The position numbers and the translations under genes were made by a program. Shown in pieces: positions 51,510 through 59,227 of a DNA stretch of 64,000 nucleotides. This DNA comes from Leisingera methylohalidivorans DSM 14336 (GTDB lineage: Bacteria; Pseudomonadota; Alphaproteobacteria; Rhodobacterales; Rhodobacteraceae). The DNA is taken from the NCBI RefSeq assembly GCF_000511355.1, contig NC_023146.1, positions 102,991 to 166,990 of the forward strand, written 5' to 3'. The notes under the pieces are model-generated. The model ran no database searches. It had not been told where the DNA came from and was given only the letters and a program-made list of their open reading frames with translations. Position 1 is the stretch's first letter; every line of letters starts with the position of its first letter.

Positions 51510-53561
51510 TCACAAATCCAGCTCGATTGTGTCTGACGCAGGGACGGCGCAGCAGATCAGAGTTTCCCCCTTCGCAGGCGCAGCCGATGGCGCGCGGCGG
51601 TAGGACAGTTTGCCTGCGCCGATCCGGGTGCTGCAGCTGCCGCAGTTACCAGCGCGGCAGCTGAATTCCGGCGTCAGCCCATGGGTTTCGGCCAGCTCAA
51701 GCAGGGTTCCATCTGCGGGGGTCCACGGCTGTTCAAATCCGGATCTGGTGAAGCGGACGATGGCGGTTGCGGCTTCTGGCACGGTATCCTTTAGGCGCGG
51801 GGTATCTGCGGTGCGCGCCAATGCGGATGGCCCGAAGGCCTCGGCGTGGATGTCTGCGTCCTGGACACCAAGGCTGAGGAGGCTGTCATAGGCGGCCTGC
51901 ATGAACCCGCCGGGACCGCAGAGGTAGACATCAGCCCCTTGCTGCGGCAGCAGCCGCTGCAGGATTCCGGCATTGACGCGGCCTGTCAGATCGAAATCCC
52001 TGCCTGCCACCTCATCCGCGGCAGGTTTGCTGATCAGCGAAACATACCGGAACATGCCGCCGGCGGCCTGCTCAAGCCTGCGCAGTTCACTGGCAAAGGC
52101 GCGGTCCTGGACGCTGCGCACCGCGTGCAAAAGGATAAGCGGGCGCTGATGGCGGGTGCGCAGCCCTTCGCGCAAGGCGTGGCGGGCCATGGCAATCATT
52201 GGCGTGATCCCCACGCCGCCGGCGATCAGCACTGCCGGACGCATCTGCGACGGGTCCAGAAAGAAGGCGCCGCGCGGGGCCTTGGCCTCAATCACCGTGC
52301 CGGGCTGCAGGGTGTCATGAAGCAGGCGGGACAGGGTGCCGTTCTCCTCGCGTTTGACCGAGATGCGGTAGTGGCCTTCGCCAGGGGCTGAGGAGACCGT
52401 GTAAGTCCGCACCAGCGGCCTTTCTGCGCCGGGCGGCGCGGCGCGGAGGGTCAGGAACTGGCCGGCCTCAAACGGCAGCAGCGGACCGCCGTCCTCAGGC
52501 TGCAGATAAAAGGAGCGGATCGCGGTGCTTTCCTGTTCGGCCCGCGCAACTTGAAAGCGGCGCCAGGCGCTGCGTTGTGTTTCCAGGGTTTTGCGGGCCT
52601 CAGACTCGGGCCAAGTATCCGTCATCATCGCGTTGGGTGAAAAATCACCGCGCTCGGCGCGGAAGGGCAGAACACCCTCCAGCCAGATGCCTTGGTGCAG
52701 GGTGAACCGCCAGCCGCGCTCAGCGCCCTGAAAGGCGGTGATCTCAGGGTGGTCTTCGCCCAGCAGCTCAACCGTGCCGGTCAGCAGCAGCAGGCTGCCT
52801 GTTGTGAAGTCCGCAAACGCCAGGCCCGCGCGCGGGTTCAGCAGGAAATTTCCCAGGGTGTTAAAATGGTTGTTGCCGGGGAAGTCGGGGATGACGAGGG
52901 TGTTGCCGTCGACGCGGACAAAGCCGGGCCGCCCGCCCCGGTGCGAGACATCGACGCCTTCGCGTTCCGGGTGCGCCGCCGCAGGCACGTGGCTGGCAAC
53001 AAAGAACATGTCGGCATCGGAAATCAGAGCGGTGTGGGCGCTGTCAAACCTGGCAAAGCGCTGCGGCTTGGCAGCTATTCGCGGTTCTGCAGGTTTCAAT
53101 TCGCGCAGCTGGATATATTGCGGGCAATTGCCAAAGGACTGATCGACGCGCAGAGTAAACCCGTTGCGCGCGGCGGCAATGACGCGCCCGTTGACCCGGT
53201 TGCGGCGGCGGCTGTGCAGTTCGATCCCCAAAATCCCAAATGGAACGCCTTTGCGGATGGCAGCATGGACGGGATCCTCCGTGCCGCCGCTTAGTGATAC
53301 ATGCATATGCTGCGCATCCGGCGTGGCAGCAAACCCGGGCGGACCGCTCAGCAGGGTCGCCCAGGGCCAGCCCTGATGGTCCACCGCGCCTGCCGCCAGA
53401 AACGGCAGCTGCGCATAGAACGCGCGGTGCTGGTCCGGCATGAAGGGGCGGATCACCCGGCGGGCGAAGGCTTCCATTGCATCACGCTTGCCTGCGCGGC
53501 GCTGCATTTCCTGCTCGCCTTCATGAAAAGGCGAGGGGCTGTCTGCGTCAAAGGGAGTCAT
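51510..53561 (-). CDS. PNPOx-like / ferredoxin reductase / 2Fe-2S fusion oxidoreductase
   Basis: A 683-residue three-module redox protein. Residues 1-320 are a pyridoxamine-phosphate-oxidase-like split barrel (PFLAAGAVDHQGWPWATLLS, GFVRVDGNTLVIPDFPGNNH, FNTLGNFLLNPRAGLAFADF). Residues about 330-560 are an FAD/NAD ferredoxin reductase (VRTYTVSSAPGEGHYRISVK, PAVLIAGGVGITPMIAMARH). The end is a plant-type 2Fe-2S domain with SCRAGNCGSCSTRIGAG and ICCAVPAS. ATG 53561 follows AGGAGGTG. The substrate is unknown; electrons from NAD(P)H would pass through FAD and 2Fe-2S. It lies downstream of the GST gene in the same direction. Confidence 0.88.
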   Translation of the reverse strand: MTPFDADSPSPFHEGEQEMQRRAGKRDAMEAFARRVIRPFMPDQHRAFYAQLPFLAAGAVDHQGWPWATLLSGPPGFAATPDAQHMHVSLSGGTEDPVHAAIRKGVPFGILGIELHSRRRNRVNGRVIAAARNGFTLRVDQSFGNCPQYIQLRELKPAEPRIAAKPQRFARFDSAHTALISDADMFFVASHVPAAAHPEREGVDVSHRGGRPGFVRVDGNTLVIPDFPGNNHFNTLGNFLLNPRAGLAFADFTTGSLLLLTGTVELLGEDHPEITAFQGAERGWRFTLHQGIWLEGVLPFRAERGDFSPNAMMTDTWPESEARKTLETQRSAWRRFQVARAEQESTAIRSFYLQPEDGGPLLPFEAGQFLTLRAAPPGAERPLVRTYTVSSAPGEGHYRISVKREENGTLSRLLHDTLQPGTVIEAKAPRGAFFLDPSQMRPAVLIAGGVGITPMIAMARHALREGLRTRHQRPLILLHAVRSVQDRAFASELRRLEQAAGGMFRYVSLISKPAADEVAGRDFDLTGRVNAGILQRLLPQQGADVYLCGPGGFMQAAYDSLLSLGVQDADIHAEAFGPSALARTADTPRLKDTVPEAATAIVRFTRSGFEQPWTPADGTLLELAETHGLTPEFSCRAGNCGSCSTRIGAGKLSYRRAPSAAPAKGETLICCAVPASDTIELDL

Positions 53562-53589
53562 GGACACCTCCTGTTGTCTCAAGGAAACA

Positions 53590-53611
53590 GGCGGCGGCCA
53601 GAGCCGCCGCC
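53590..53611 (-). terminator. hairpin after the GST gene, possible weak terminator
   Basis: GGCGGCGGC-CAGA-GCCGCCGCC, a perfect 9-base-pair stem, lies between the GST stop and the next start on the reverse strand. It is followed in that direction by CTGTTTCC, only a short T-run, so termination would be partial. Confidence 0.45.
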
Positions 53612-53621
53612 GCGCAAGGGA

Positions 53622-54242
53622 TCAGGCCGCCAGGCCAACCTTGGTGGCGGGCATCGGCTTGAAGCCTTCCAGACCTTCGATGCGGGCCAGGAGGGCGCGC
53701 ACATTCGGGTAGGGTTCCAGCGGGATTCCGCCCTCGGGCGCGTGGGCCAGATAGGAGTAGACCGCCACGTCGGCGATTGTGGGGGTGTCGCCGGCCAGGA
53801 AGCCGCGGCCCTCCATATGGGCATCGATCTTACCCAGCACACGGGCGGCGACGGTGGCGCAGAACTCCGCGTCCAGCGGCGCGTTGAAGACGGTGATCAG
53901 CCGTGCTGCAGCCGGGCCGAAGGCAATTTCGCCCGCCGCCAGGGTCAGGAATTTCTGCACTTCCGCCTCCAGAACCGGATCGGATGGCAGCCAGGACGGC
54001 GCGTATTTGCGGGCGAGATAGACCAGGATGGCGTTGGAATCGGACAAGACGGTTGCGCCGTCCTCGATCACCGGAACCTGGCCTGCGGGGTTCAGCGCCA
54101 GAAACGCGGGCAGTTTGTGTTCACCGCTGGCAAGGTCGACGTTGATCACCTCATGGGCGATGCCGGCGAGACTGGCGAACAGCTCCACCCGGTGGGCGTG
54201 GCCGGAGAGGGGGAAGCTGTGAATGCGGATGGAATGCGGCAT
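53622..54242 (-). CDS. glutathione S-transferase
   Basis: A 206-residue cytosolic GST. The thioredoxin-like N-domain contains IRIHSFPLSGHAHRVELFAS with the active-site Ser, and LNPAGQVPVIEDGATVLSDS with the cis-Pro and the ES/DS glutathione-binding motif. The helical C-domain includes FLAGDTPTIADVAVYSYLAH, the N-capping box. ATG 54242 follows AAGGAT. It is divergent from a LysR regulator and probably helps conjugate or reduce an electrophile. Its substrate is unknown. Confidence 0.9.
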   Translation of the reverse strand: MPHSIRIHSFPLSGHAHRVELFASLAGIAHEVINVDLASGEHKLPAFLALNPAGQVPVIEDGATVLSDSNAILVYLARKYAPSWLPSDPVLEAEVQKFLTLAAGEIAFGPAAARLITVFNAPLDAEFCATVAARVLGKIDAHMEGRGFLAGDTPTIADVAVYSYLAHAPEGGIPLEPYPNVRALLARIEGLEGFKPMPATKVGLAA

Positions 54243-54259
54243 GTCTGGGATCCTTCTGT

Positions 54260-54273
54260 ACGGCATGTGCCGT
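54260..54273. promoter_or_regulatory. inverted repeat before the GST gene
   Basis: ACGGCA-TG-TGCCGT, perfect 6-base arms with a 2-base spacer, lies 18 bases upstream of the GST start in the LysR-GST intergenic region. A role is only guessed. Confidence 0.3.
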
Positions 54274-54342
54274 GCGTTATTGATGACACCGGCAAGATAG
54301 TGGCCGAACACGGGGGCGATAATACTCCACTTCGGCGAATGA

Positions 54343-54363
54343 TTATGTATGCTGTGTTCATAA
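54343..54363. promoter_or_regulatory. LysR-type box between the GST and LysR genes
   Basis: TTATG-N11-CATAA fits the T-N11-A LysR box with perfect 5-base arms. It lies in the divergent gap 24 bases before the LysR start, the usual place for autoregulation and activation of the divergent gene. Confidence 0.55.
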
Positions 54364-54386
54364 CATAAGGCACCGGGAGGGGCGCG

Positions 54387-55274
54387 ATGGACAAATTGGA
54401 CTGCATGCGCGCCTTTGCGGCTGTTGCGGCGCAAAGCTCCTTTACCAGCGGCGCCTTGCAGCTGGGGATCAGCACCAAACTGGCCAGCAAATATGTGGCC
54501 CGGCTGGAGGAACAGCTGGGTGCGCAGCTGTTGAACCGCACCACCCGCAAGGTAACCCTTACCGACACGGGCCGCGCCTATCTGGAGCGCTGCCTGCCGC
54601 TGCTGGATCAGTTCGACGAGCTGGAGGACGTGGTGCAGCTGCGGCAGCAGGAACTGGGCGGCCCGGTCCGGATCACTGCACCTACCGGCTTTGGCAGCCG
54701 GGAGCTGGTCGAAGCCTTGCAGCCGTTCCAGCAGATGCATCCTAAGGTGGCGGTTGAACTGCTGCTGTCCGACCGCCACCTGCCTATCTTGGAGGAAGGC
54801 GTGGATCTGGCGGTCCGTTTTGGGGCCCTCAAGGATTCGACGCTGGTCGCGCGCAAGCTTTGTGCCATGCGGCTGGTGGTGGTGGCGTCGCCGGCCTATC
54901 TGGCGGCGCAGGGAACCCCCGCCGAACCCGAGGCGCTGGCTACCCGCAACTGCCTGCTGCAGATGACCTCGCTGCAGCCGGATGCCTGGACCTTCGGACG
55001 CAAGGACCGGCAGCGGACCATCAATGTCGGCGGCACCTTTCGTGCCAATTCACCGCGCGCTGTGGCTCATATGGCCGCCAGCGGCCTCGGGATTGCCCGC
55101 TGCCCGCACTATACTGCACTGCCGTTTCTGCAGGACAGCAGGCTGCAAGTGCTGTTCGAAAAACAGGAAACCGATCCGATCACGCTCTACGCGGTTTATC
55201 CGTCCAGCCGCCATCTGACAGCGCGGATCCGCGCTTTGATCGACCATCTGGCAGAGTATTTCGGACCGCGTTGA
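54387..55274 (+). CDS. LysR family transcriptional regulator, divergent from the GST gene
   Basis: A 295-residue LysR regulator of the CrgA-like group: MDKLDCMRAFAAVAAQSSFT and GISTKLASKYVARLEEQLGA form the winged HTH. The effector domain has GGPVRITAPTGFGSRELVEA and ends in a family-type LTARIRALIDHLAEYFG. GGGAGG precedes the ATG. A LysR box sits in the divergent promoter region, so it probably controls the GST and the downstream ferredoxin reductase fusion. Confidence 0.92.
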   Translation: MDKLDCMRAFAAVAAQSSFTSGALQLGISTKLASKYVARLEEQLGAQLLNRTTRKVTLTDTGRAYLERCLPLLDQFDELEDVVQLRQQELGGPVRITAPTGFGSRELVEALQPFQQMHPKVAVELLLSDRHLPILEEGVDLAVRFGALKDSTLVARKLCAMRLVVVASPAYLAAQGTPAEPEALATRNCLLQMTSLQPDAWTFGRKDRQRTINVGGTFRANSPRAVAHMAASGLGIARCPHYTALPFLQDSRLQVLFEKQETDPITLYAVYPSSRHLTARIRALIDHLAEYFGPR

Positions 55275-55316
55275 TTGGTCCGCTCTGCACCGCCCGCGCC
55301 GGTTTGGAAAGGGGTG

Positions 55317-55366
55317 CTTCTTTCTGGGTGAAAATACTCCGGGGAGGGCGAGGGGCCGGCCCCTCG
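55317..55366 (-). repeat. dispersed palindromic intergenic repeat, copy 4
   Basis: Reverse-oriented copy: CTTCTTTCTGGGTGAAAATA, CTCCGGGGAGGG, then the 18-base palindrome CGAGGGGCCGGCCCCTCG (55349-55366). It lies between the LysR stop and the broken end of the MttB remnant, 12 bases from the latter. Confidence 0.75.
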
Positions 55367-55377
55367 TACCTGCCCTC

Positions 55378-55897
55378 TCAGGGGTCGCCGGAGCCGATTT
55401 CTTCCTTCCGCTTGGCCGCCTCCAGCCAGCCGGCCGCGTGATAGACGGTATTGGCGCCGCCCAGAACGGCCCCCCAGGTGGCCATCATGGTTTCATAGGC
55501 CGCCTGCAGGTCCACCGGGGTCATCGCCCCCATCAGGGTGAACGGCGTCACCGTCACCGGCTGCCCGTCTTCCGCCATGGCAATCAGCCCATTGCCCATC
55601 GCATCGTCAAACAGCCGCGGCGAGTTCACCGAGTTGATGGTGATGATGCCCGGATCCTCCTTGATCTGGTCCGGCGCCTGGCCGCGGGAAATCGCCATCA
55701 TGCCAATCCCGTCCAGCGCCCGGCCGCGGCCGATGGCAGAACAGTGGAAGGCCAGGTCCGAATAGGTCAGATTGGCCAGATAGGTGTCCAGATGGCGGAT
55801 AGGTGTTCTTCACCTGTTGCCACGGCAGCTGTTCGATGCTGCCGCCGGATCGGCTGGATTTCCCGCGGCGTCCGCCGCCGCGTCTGTCGCGTGCCAT
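55378..55897 (-). pseudogene. MttB (trimethylamine methyltransferase) family remnant
   Basis: The reverse strand from ATG 55897 reads a typical MttB-family start (ARDRRGGGRRG, SIEQLPWQQVKNTYPP). At about 55800 the match moves to another frame (RHLDTYLANLTYSDLAFHCS, then IGMMAISRGQAPDQIKEDPG and TVTPFTLMGAMTPV). After GAMTPV it skips to QAAYETMMATWGAVLGGANT, and it stops shortly after HAAGWLE. Compared with the approximately 500-residue family, there is a frameshifting deletion near the start, an in-frame deletion of roughly 70 residues and loss of the C-terminus. It follows the PrpD gene by 30 bases, so it was probably once part of that unit. Confidence 0.85.
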
Positions 55898-55927
55898 ATC
55901 GTTCGCCTTTCAGGTTGGCTTGCAGGC

Positions 55928-57280
55928 TTAATGTTCCGGCGCGTCGTAGATCAGACGGCCGAGATCGGAGAAACTGCTGTCTCCGCTGGTGAACCCCAGC
56001 ACTGCATCACGGATTTCGCCGGCCCGCGCATCCCCCAGCGAAGGCGCCGCGAACTCCATGAATTTGCCAACCACGCTTTCCTGAGAGAATGGCGCCTCGG
56101 GGCCGCCGCGCGCATGCACATCGCCGGATTCGATCACCCGGCCGTCGGTCAGCGTCACCACCACATCAGCCACCCGGCAGGCGGGGAAGCGCACCGAATG
56201 GCGCGCGGCTTCGGACACGGAGATCCGCTCGTGGATCGAGGCCACCAGCGGGTCGGCCAGACCTGCGCCCGAGATATGCCCGACCCCGATGCGGCCATAG
56301 GCGGCCTGCACCGCCACCGCAAAGCCCAGTGAATACTGAGCCTGGCTGGTGGTCGAAGGCATGCCGGGGTAGAGGCAGGCGCTTTCGTGGAAGGTATTGA
56401 TGCGGATCCTGGCAAGCTGTTCGTGGCTCAGATCGTGCTGCAGCATCACCTGCCGCAGCGCGTCGATCGGCGCATGGGCCCAGCGGCAGATCGGGTAGGG
56501 TTTCACATACTGATGCTCCATCTGCCAGAAGCTGCCGAGGTCCTCCCAGTGTTCCGCCACCCGGTCTTCCTCAAGGGTGATCGCCGGGGCGCCGGTGAAA
56601 CCTTTCTCTGCCAAGACCGCCGCCGACATCCCAACCATCGCACCCCAGCCGGAGCCGTCATGCAGCATCGAGGGTTTGGCAATCTCGCGCATCATCTGGC
56701 TGCGCGGGCCGTGGAACTCGGCAATCCCCAGCGCCTCGCGCAATTGCGTCCGGCTGAGGCCGCGCATCCGGGCCGCCATCGCCGCCACCCCCAGCGCGTT
56801 CCATGCGCCCGAGGTGTGGTAATCGCTGACAGTGGCGTGCAGCGACAGGGCGGCGCGGCCCGCCAGCTCATAGCCCAGCGTGGTGATGGCCAGCGCTTCA
56901 GGTCCCGAAAAATCCGGCACGGTTTCCGCCAGTGCGGCAATTGCCGGGATCACCACCACGCCGATATGGCCCTTGGTCGGGTAGTAACCGTCGTGGCCGT
57001 CGAGATTGTCGGTGGCGGTGGCGGCGGCATAGGCGGCACCGGCCACGCTGACCTTGCGGCCATCGAACAGCATCCGCGCAGCGTAGCTGTCCTCACCGCA
57101 GCCATAGAGCGCCACCGCGGTTTCGCGGGCGATACGGCCGGCCTCCATCGGGGTGGCGCCGATGGTGATCCCCAGGGTGTCGAGAAACATCAGCGCCGCG
57201 GCCTGGCGGGTGGTTTCCGGCAGGTCGCCGGGGGTAAGGCCGAAGGTGAAATCGGCGGCGCGGTCGAATGTGGCGGTCAT
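55928..57280 (-). CDS. MmgE/PrpD family protein
   Basis: A 450-residue protein of the 2-methylcitrate dehydratase/iminodisuccinate epimerase superfamily. Blocks are ALMFLDTLGITIGATPMEAG, AAAYAAATATDNLDGHDGYY with the family D-x-x-D region, HIGVVVIPAIAALAETVPDF, HTSGAWNALGVAAMAARMRG and KPYPICRWAHAPIDALRQVM. Members are dehydratases or epimerases acting on hydroxy or amino polycarboxylates; which one is unclear. ATG 57280 gives the normal N-terminus. It is divergent from a LysR gene and precedes the MttB remnant. Confidence 0.88.
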   Translation of the reverse strand: MTATFDRAADFTFGLTPGDLPETTRQAAALMFLDTLGITIGATPMEAGRIARETAVALYGCGEDSYAARMLFDGRKVSVAGAAYAAATATDNLDGHDGYYPTKGHIGVVVIPAIAALAETVPDFSGPEALAITTLGYELAGRAALSLHATVSDYHTSGAWNALGVAAMAARMRGLSRTQLREALGIAEFHGPRSQMMREIAKPSMLHDGSGWGAMVGMSAAVLAEKGFTGAPAITLEEDRVAEHWEDLGSFWQMEHQYVKPYPICRWAHAPIDALRQVMLQHDLSHEQLARIRINTFHESACLYPGMPSTTSQAQYSLGFAVAVQAAYGRIGVGHISGAGLADPLVASIHERISVSEAARHSVRFPACRVADVVVTLTDGRVIESGDVHARGGPEAPFSQESVVGKFMEFAAPSLGDARAGEIRDAVLGFTSGDSSFSDLGRLIYDAPEH

Positions 57281-57489
57281 GGCGGTTCTCTCGCAGGGCG
57301 GTTTCCGCAACAGGCTAGGCTCGATGGCGGCAGGTGACACACAAATTAAAGGGGGTCTGAGGAGCGGAATATTTCGTGAATGCTGCGCTTGGCGTCGCTT
57401 TCTGACCTCTCCGGGCCGCTAACTTCTGGGAATTGCAGCCCATTCCAAAGCATGGGATCATGGCCCCGAAACCGCCAGCGGACCGTTCC

Positions 57490-58377
57490 ATGAAAAACCT
57501 GCCTCATCTGACATTCCTGCGCTCGTTCGAGGCCGCGGCGCGCTACCTCAGCTTCACCTCGGCGGCGGATGAGTTGAACTGCACCCAGTCGGCGGTCTCC
57601 AACCATGTGCGCAGCTTGGAAGAATTCATCGGCCGGCCGCTGTTTGTGCGCCATCCACGGTCCTTGTCGCTGACAGATGTGGGCGAGGCCTATCTGCCCT
57701 CGGTGCGTCACGCGCTGCAGGAGATCGACAGCGCCACCCAGCTCTTGATCTCGCAAAGCCACAAACGGGAAGTGGTGATTTCCTGCCCGGTCAGCCTGGC
57801 GGAGAAATGGCTGATCGACGTGATCGAGGATTTCACCAAGGCGCACCCCGATATCGATCTGACCATTCACAGCACCATCTGGGTCGATGTTGAGACCAAC
57901 GTTTCGGACATTGCGATCACCATCAACCATGTCGACGATGTGATGGGGCCGGCGGTCAAGCTGTGGGATGAAAAGCTGGCGCTTGTCTGCTCGCCGGAGT
58001 TCCGGGTAGCCGGTGAGCCGCTGAGCAGACCGGAACAGCTGGCGGAGGCCAAGCTGATCCACATCCTGGGCCGCCCGGTCTATTGGGAAAAGATCGCCAA
58101 GCATTACGGGCTGTCCGGGATCGAGCTGAAGGGCGGCTTGCAGACCAATTCGTCCAACATGGGGCTGGAATTTGCGGTCAATGCGCTTGGCTGTGTGGTG
58201 CTGCCGAAATCGCTGGTGCGTTCGCATGTGGAGGCCGGGCGGCTGATGGAGCCGTTCGACTTTGATCTAGATTGCCCCTGGACCTATTTCGCCACCTTCA
58301 AGGACAAGGCGGCGACGCCTTCGGTTAAGCATTTCAAGACCTGGCTGCTGAAGGCGGCGGCGGAGATGGAGCTGTGA
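57490..58377 (+). CDS. LysR family transcriptional regulator, GcvA-like
   Basis: A 295-residue LysR regulator of the GcvA/AmpR-like group: HLTFLRSFEAAARYLSFTSA and ADELNCTQSAVSNHVRSLEE form the winged HTH, with FIGRPLFVRHPRSLSLTDVG after it. KREVVISCPVSLAEKWLIDV opens the effector domain. ATG 57490 (MKNLPHLTFLRSF) gives the standard length; in-frame ATGs at 57433 and 57460 would add non-conserved residues. Divergent from the MmgE/PrpD gene, which it may control. Confidence 0.88.
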   Translation: MKNLPHLTFLRSFEAAARYLSFTSAADELNCTQSAVSNHVRSLEEFIGRPLFVRHPRSLSLTDVGEAYLPSVRHALQEIDSATQLLISQSHKREVVISCPVSLAEKWLIDVIEDFTKAHPDIDLTIHSTIWVDVETNVSDIAITINHVDDVMGPAVKLWDEKLALVCSPEFRVAGEPLSRPEQLAEAKLIHILGRPVYWEKIAKHYGLSGIELKGGLQTNSSNMGLEFAVNALGCVVLPKSLVRSHVEAGRLMEPFDFDLDCPWTYFATFKDKAATPSVKHFKTWLLKAAAEMEL

Positions 58378-58423
58378 GGGCAGGCGGAAACGGCAGTTCG
58401 CATTGATTTCCTGTCCGTCTGCG

Positions 58424-58445
58424 CGTATATACATGCATATATACG
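58424..58445. promoter_or_regulatory. operator-like inverted repeat before the AbrB-Doc pair
   Basis: CGTATATA-N6-TATATACG, perfect 8-base arms, lies 12 bases upstream of the antitoxin ATG and overlaps the likely promoter. Toxin-antitoxin operons are usually autoregulated from such a site by the antitoxin. Confidence 0.6.
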
Positions 58446-58457
58446 GAAGGCGCATCG

Positions 58458-58682
58458 ATGATTGAAACCAAGATCAGAAAAGTCGGGAACTCTGCTGTCA
58501 TCACCCTGACGACAGAGATGCTCACCATGCTGGACGCCAAGGAAGGCGACACGCTGTTTGTGGTGCGCGGCGATGACGGCAGCCTCAGGGTCATGGCGCA
58601 TGATCCCTCGGTGGCCGAGGCGCTGGCCGCGGCTGAGATTGTGATGGATGAGAACCGCGACCTGCTTCAGGCCTTGGCGTGA
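58458..58682 (+). CDS. AbrB/MazE-type antitoxin
   Basis: A 74-residue SpoVT/AbrB swapped-hairpin protein: TKIRKVGNSAVITLTTEMLT and LDAKEGDTLFVVRGDDGSLR. The C-terminal half (EALAAAEIVMDENRDLLQAL) is helical and should wrap the toxin. It overlaps the Doc gene by four bases (GTGA), the classic antitoxin-first order. It should neutralise the toxin and repress the operon through the upstream inverted repeat. Confidence 0.9.
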   Translation: MIETKIRKVGNSAVITLTTEMLTMLDAKEGDTLFVVRGDDGSLRVMAHDPSVAEALAAAEIVMDENRDLLQALA

Positions 58683-59065
58683 GCACATATAAATGGGTGC
58701 CGCTGGCAGCCGTGATTGTCTTTCATGACCGGCAGATTGCCCGCCATGGGGGCGCGGCGGGGATGCGGGACAAGGCGCTTTTGGAGATGGGCTGCGCCCG
58801 GGCGATGAACCTTGCGGCCTATTCGGACGCCGGCGTTGCCGAGGTCGCTGCGGCCTATGCGTTCGGGATCGCCAAGGCGCATGCGTTCGTGGATGGCAAC
58901 AAGCGCACGGCTTTTGTGACTGCCGTCACCTTCTTGCGCTTGAACGGCTTTCAGTTCCGCCCCGATCCGGTGGAGGGTGTCCGGATGATGGAAGACCTCG
59001 CCACCGGAGATGTGGATGAAGTGGCATTTGCAGCTTGGCTGACGGCTGGGATGCAGCCGGTATAA
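58679..59065 (+). CDS. Doc-type Fic family toxin (death on curing)
   Basis: A 128-residue Fic-fold toxin of the P1 Doc type. The active-site motif reads AHAFVDGNKRTAFVTA (H-x-F-x-x-G-N-K-R-T). GAAGMRDKALLEMGCARAMN and AAAYAFGIAKAHAF are the usual flanking helices. Doc kinases phosphorylate elongation factor Tu and stop translation. The pair should stabilise the replicon. Start is GTG 58679. Confidence 0.92.
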   Translation: MSTYKWVPLAAVIVFHDRQIARHGGAAGMRDKALLEMGCARAMNLAAYSDAGVAEVAAAYAFGIAKAHAFVDGNKRTAFVTAVTFLRLNGFQFRPDPVEGVRMMEDLATGDVDEVAFAAWLTAGMQPV

Positions 59066-59103
59066 CTCTGCACTGACAGGAAAGCACCGCCCGGACCAAG
59101 GCC

Positions 59104-59195
59104 GGGCAGCGCCCGATCCTCCCGTCAAACCGCAGGTTTGCCTCTGGCAAACGTGGGAGGGCGCTTTCGCACCCACCCAGGACCGGGCGCTGCCC
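59104..59195. repeat. long inverted-repeat intergenic element, copy A
   Basis: GGGCAGCGCCCG (59104-59115) and its exact reverse complement CGGGCGCTGCCC (59184-59195) bracket about 68 bases that contain an inner CCTCCC...GGGAGG pair. A shorter relative lies at 63292. It sits between the convergent Doc and dimethylglycine dehydrogenase-like genes and could end transcription from either side. Confidence 0.65.
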
Positions 59196-59227
59196 TTGGT
59201 GTTTTGGTTTACCTGACCCGTGTGGTT

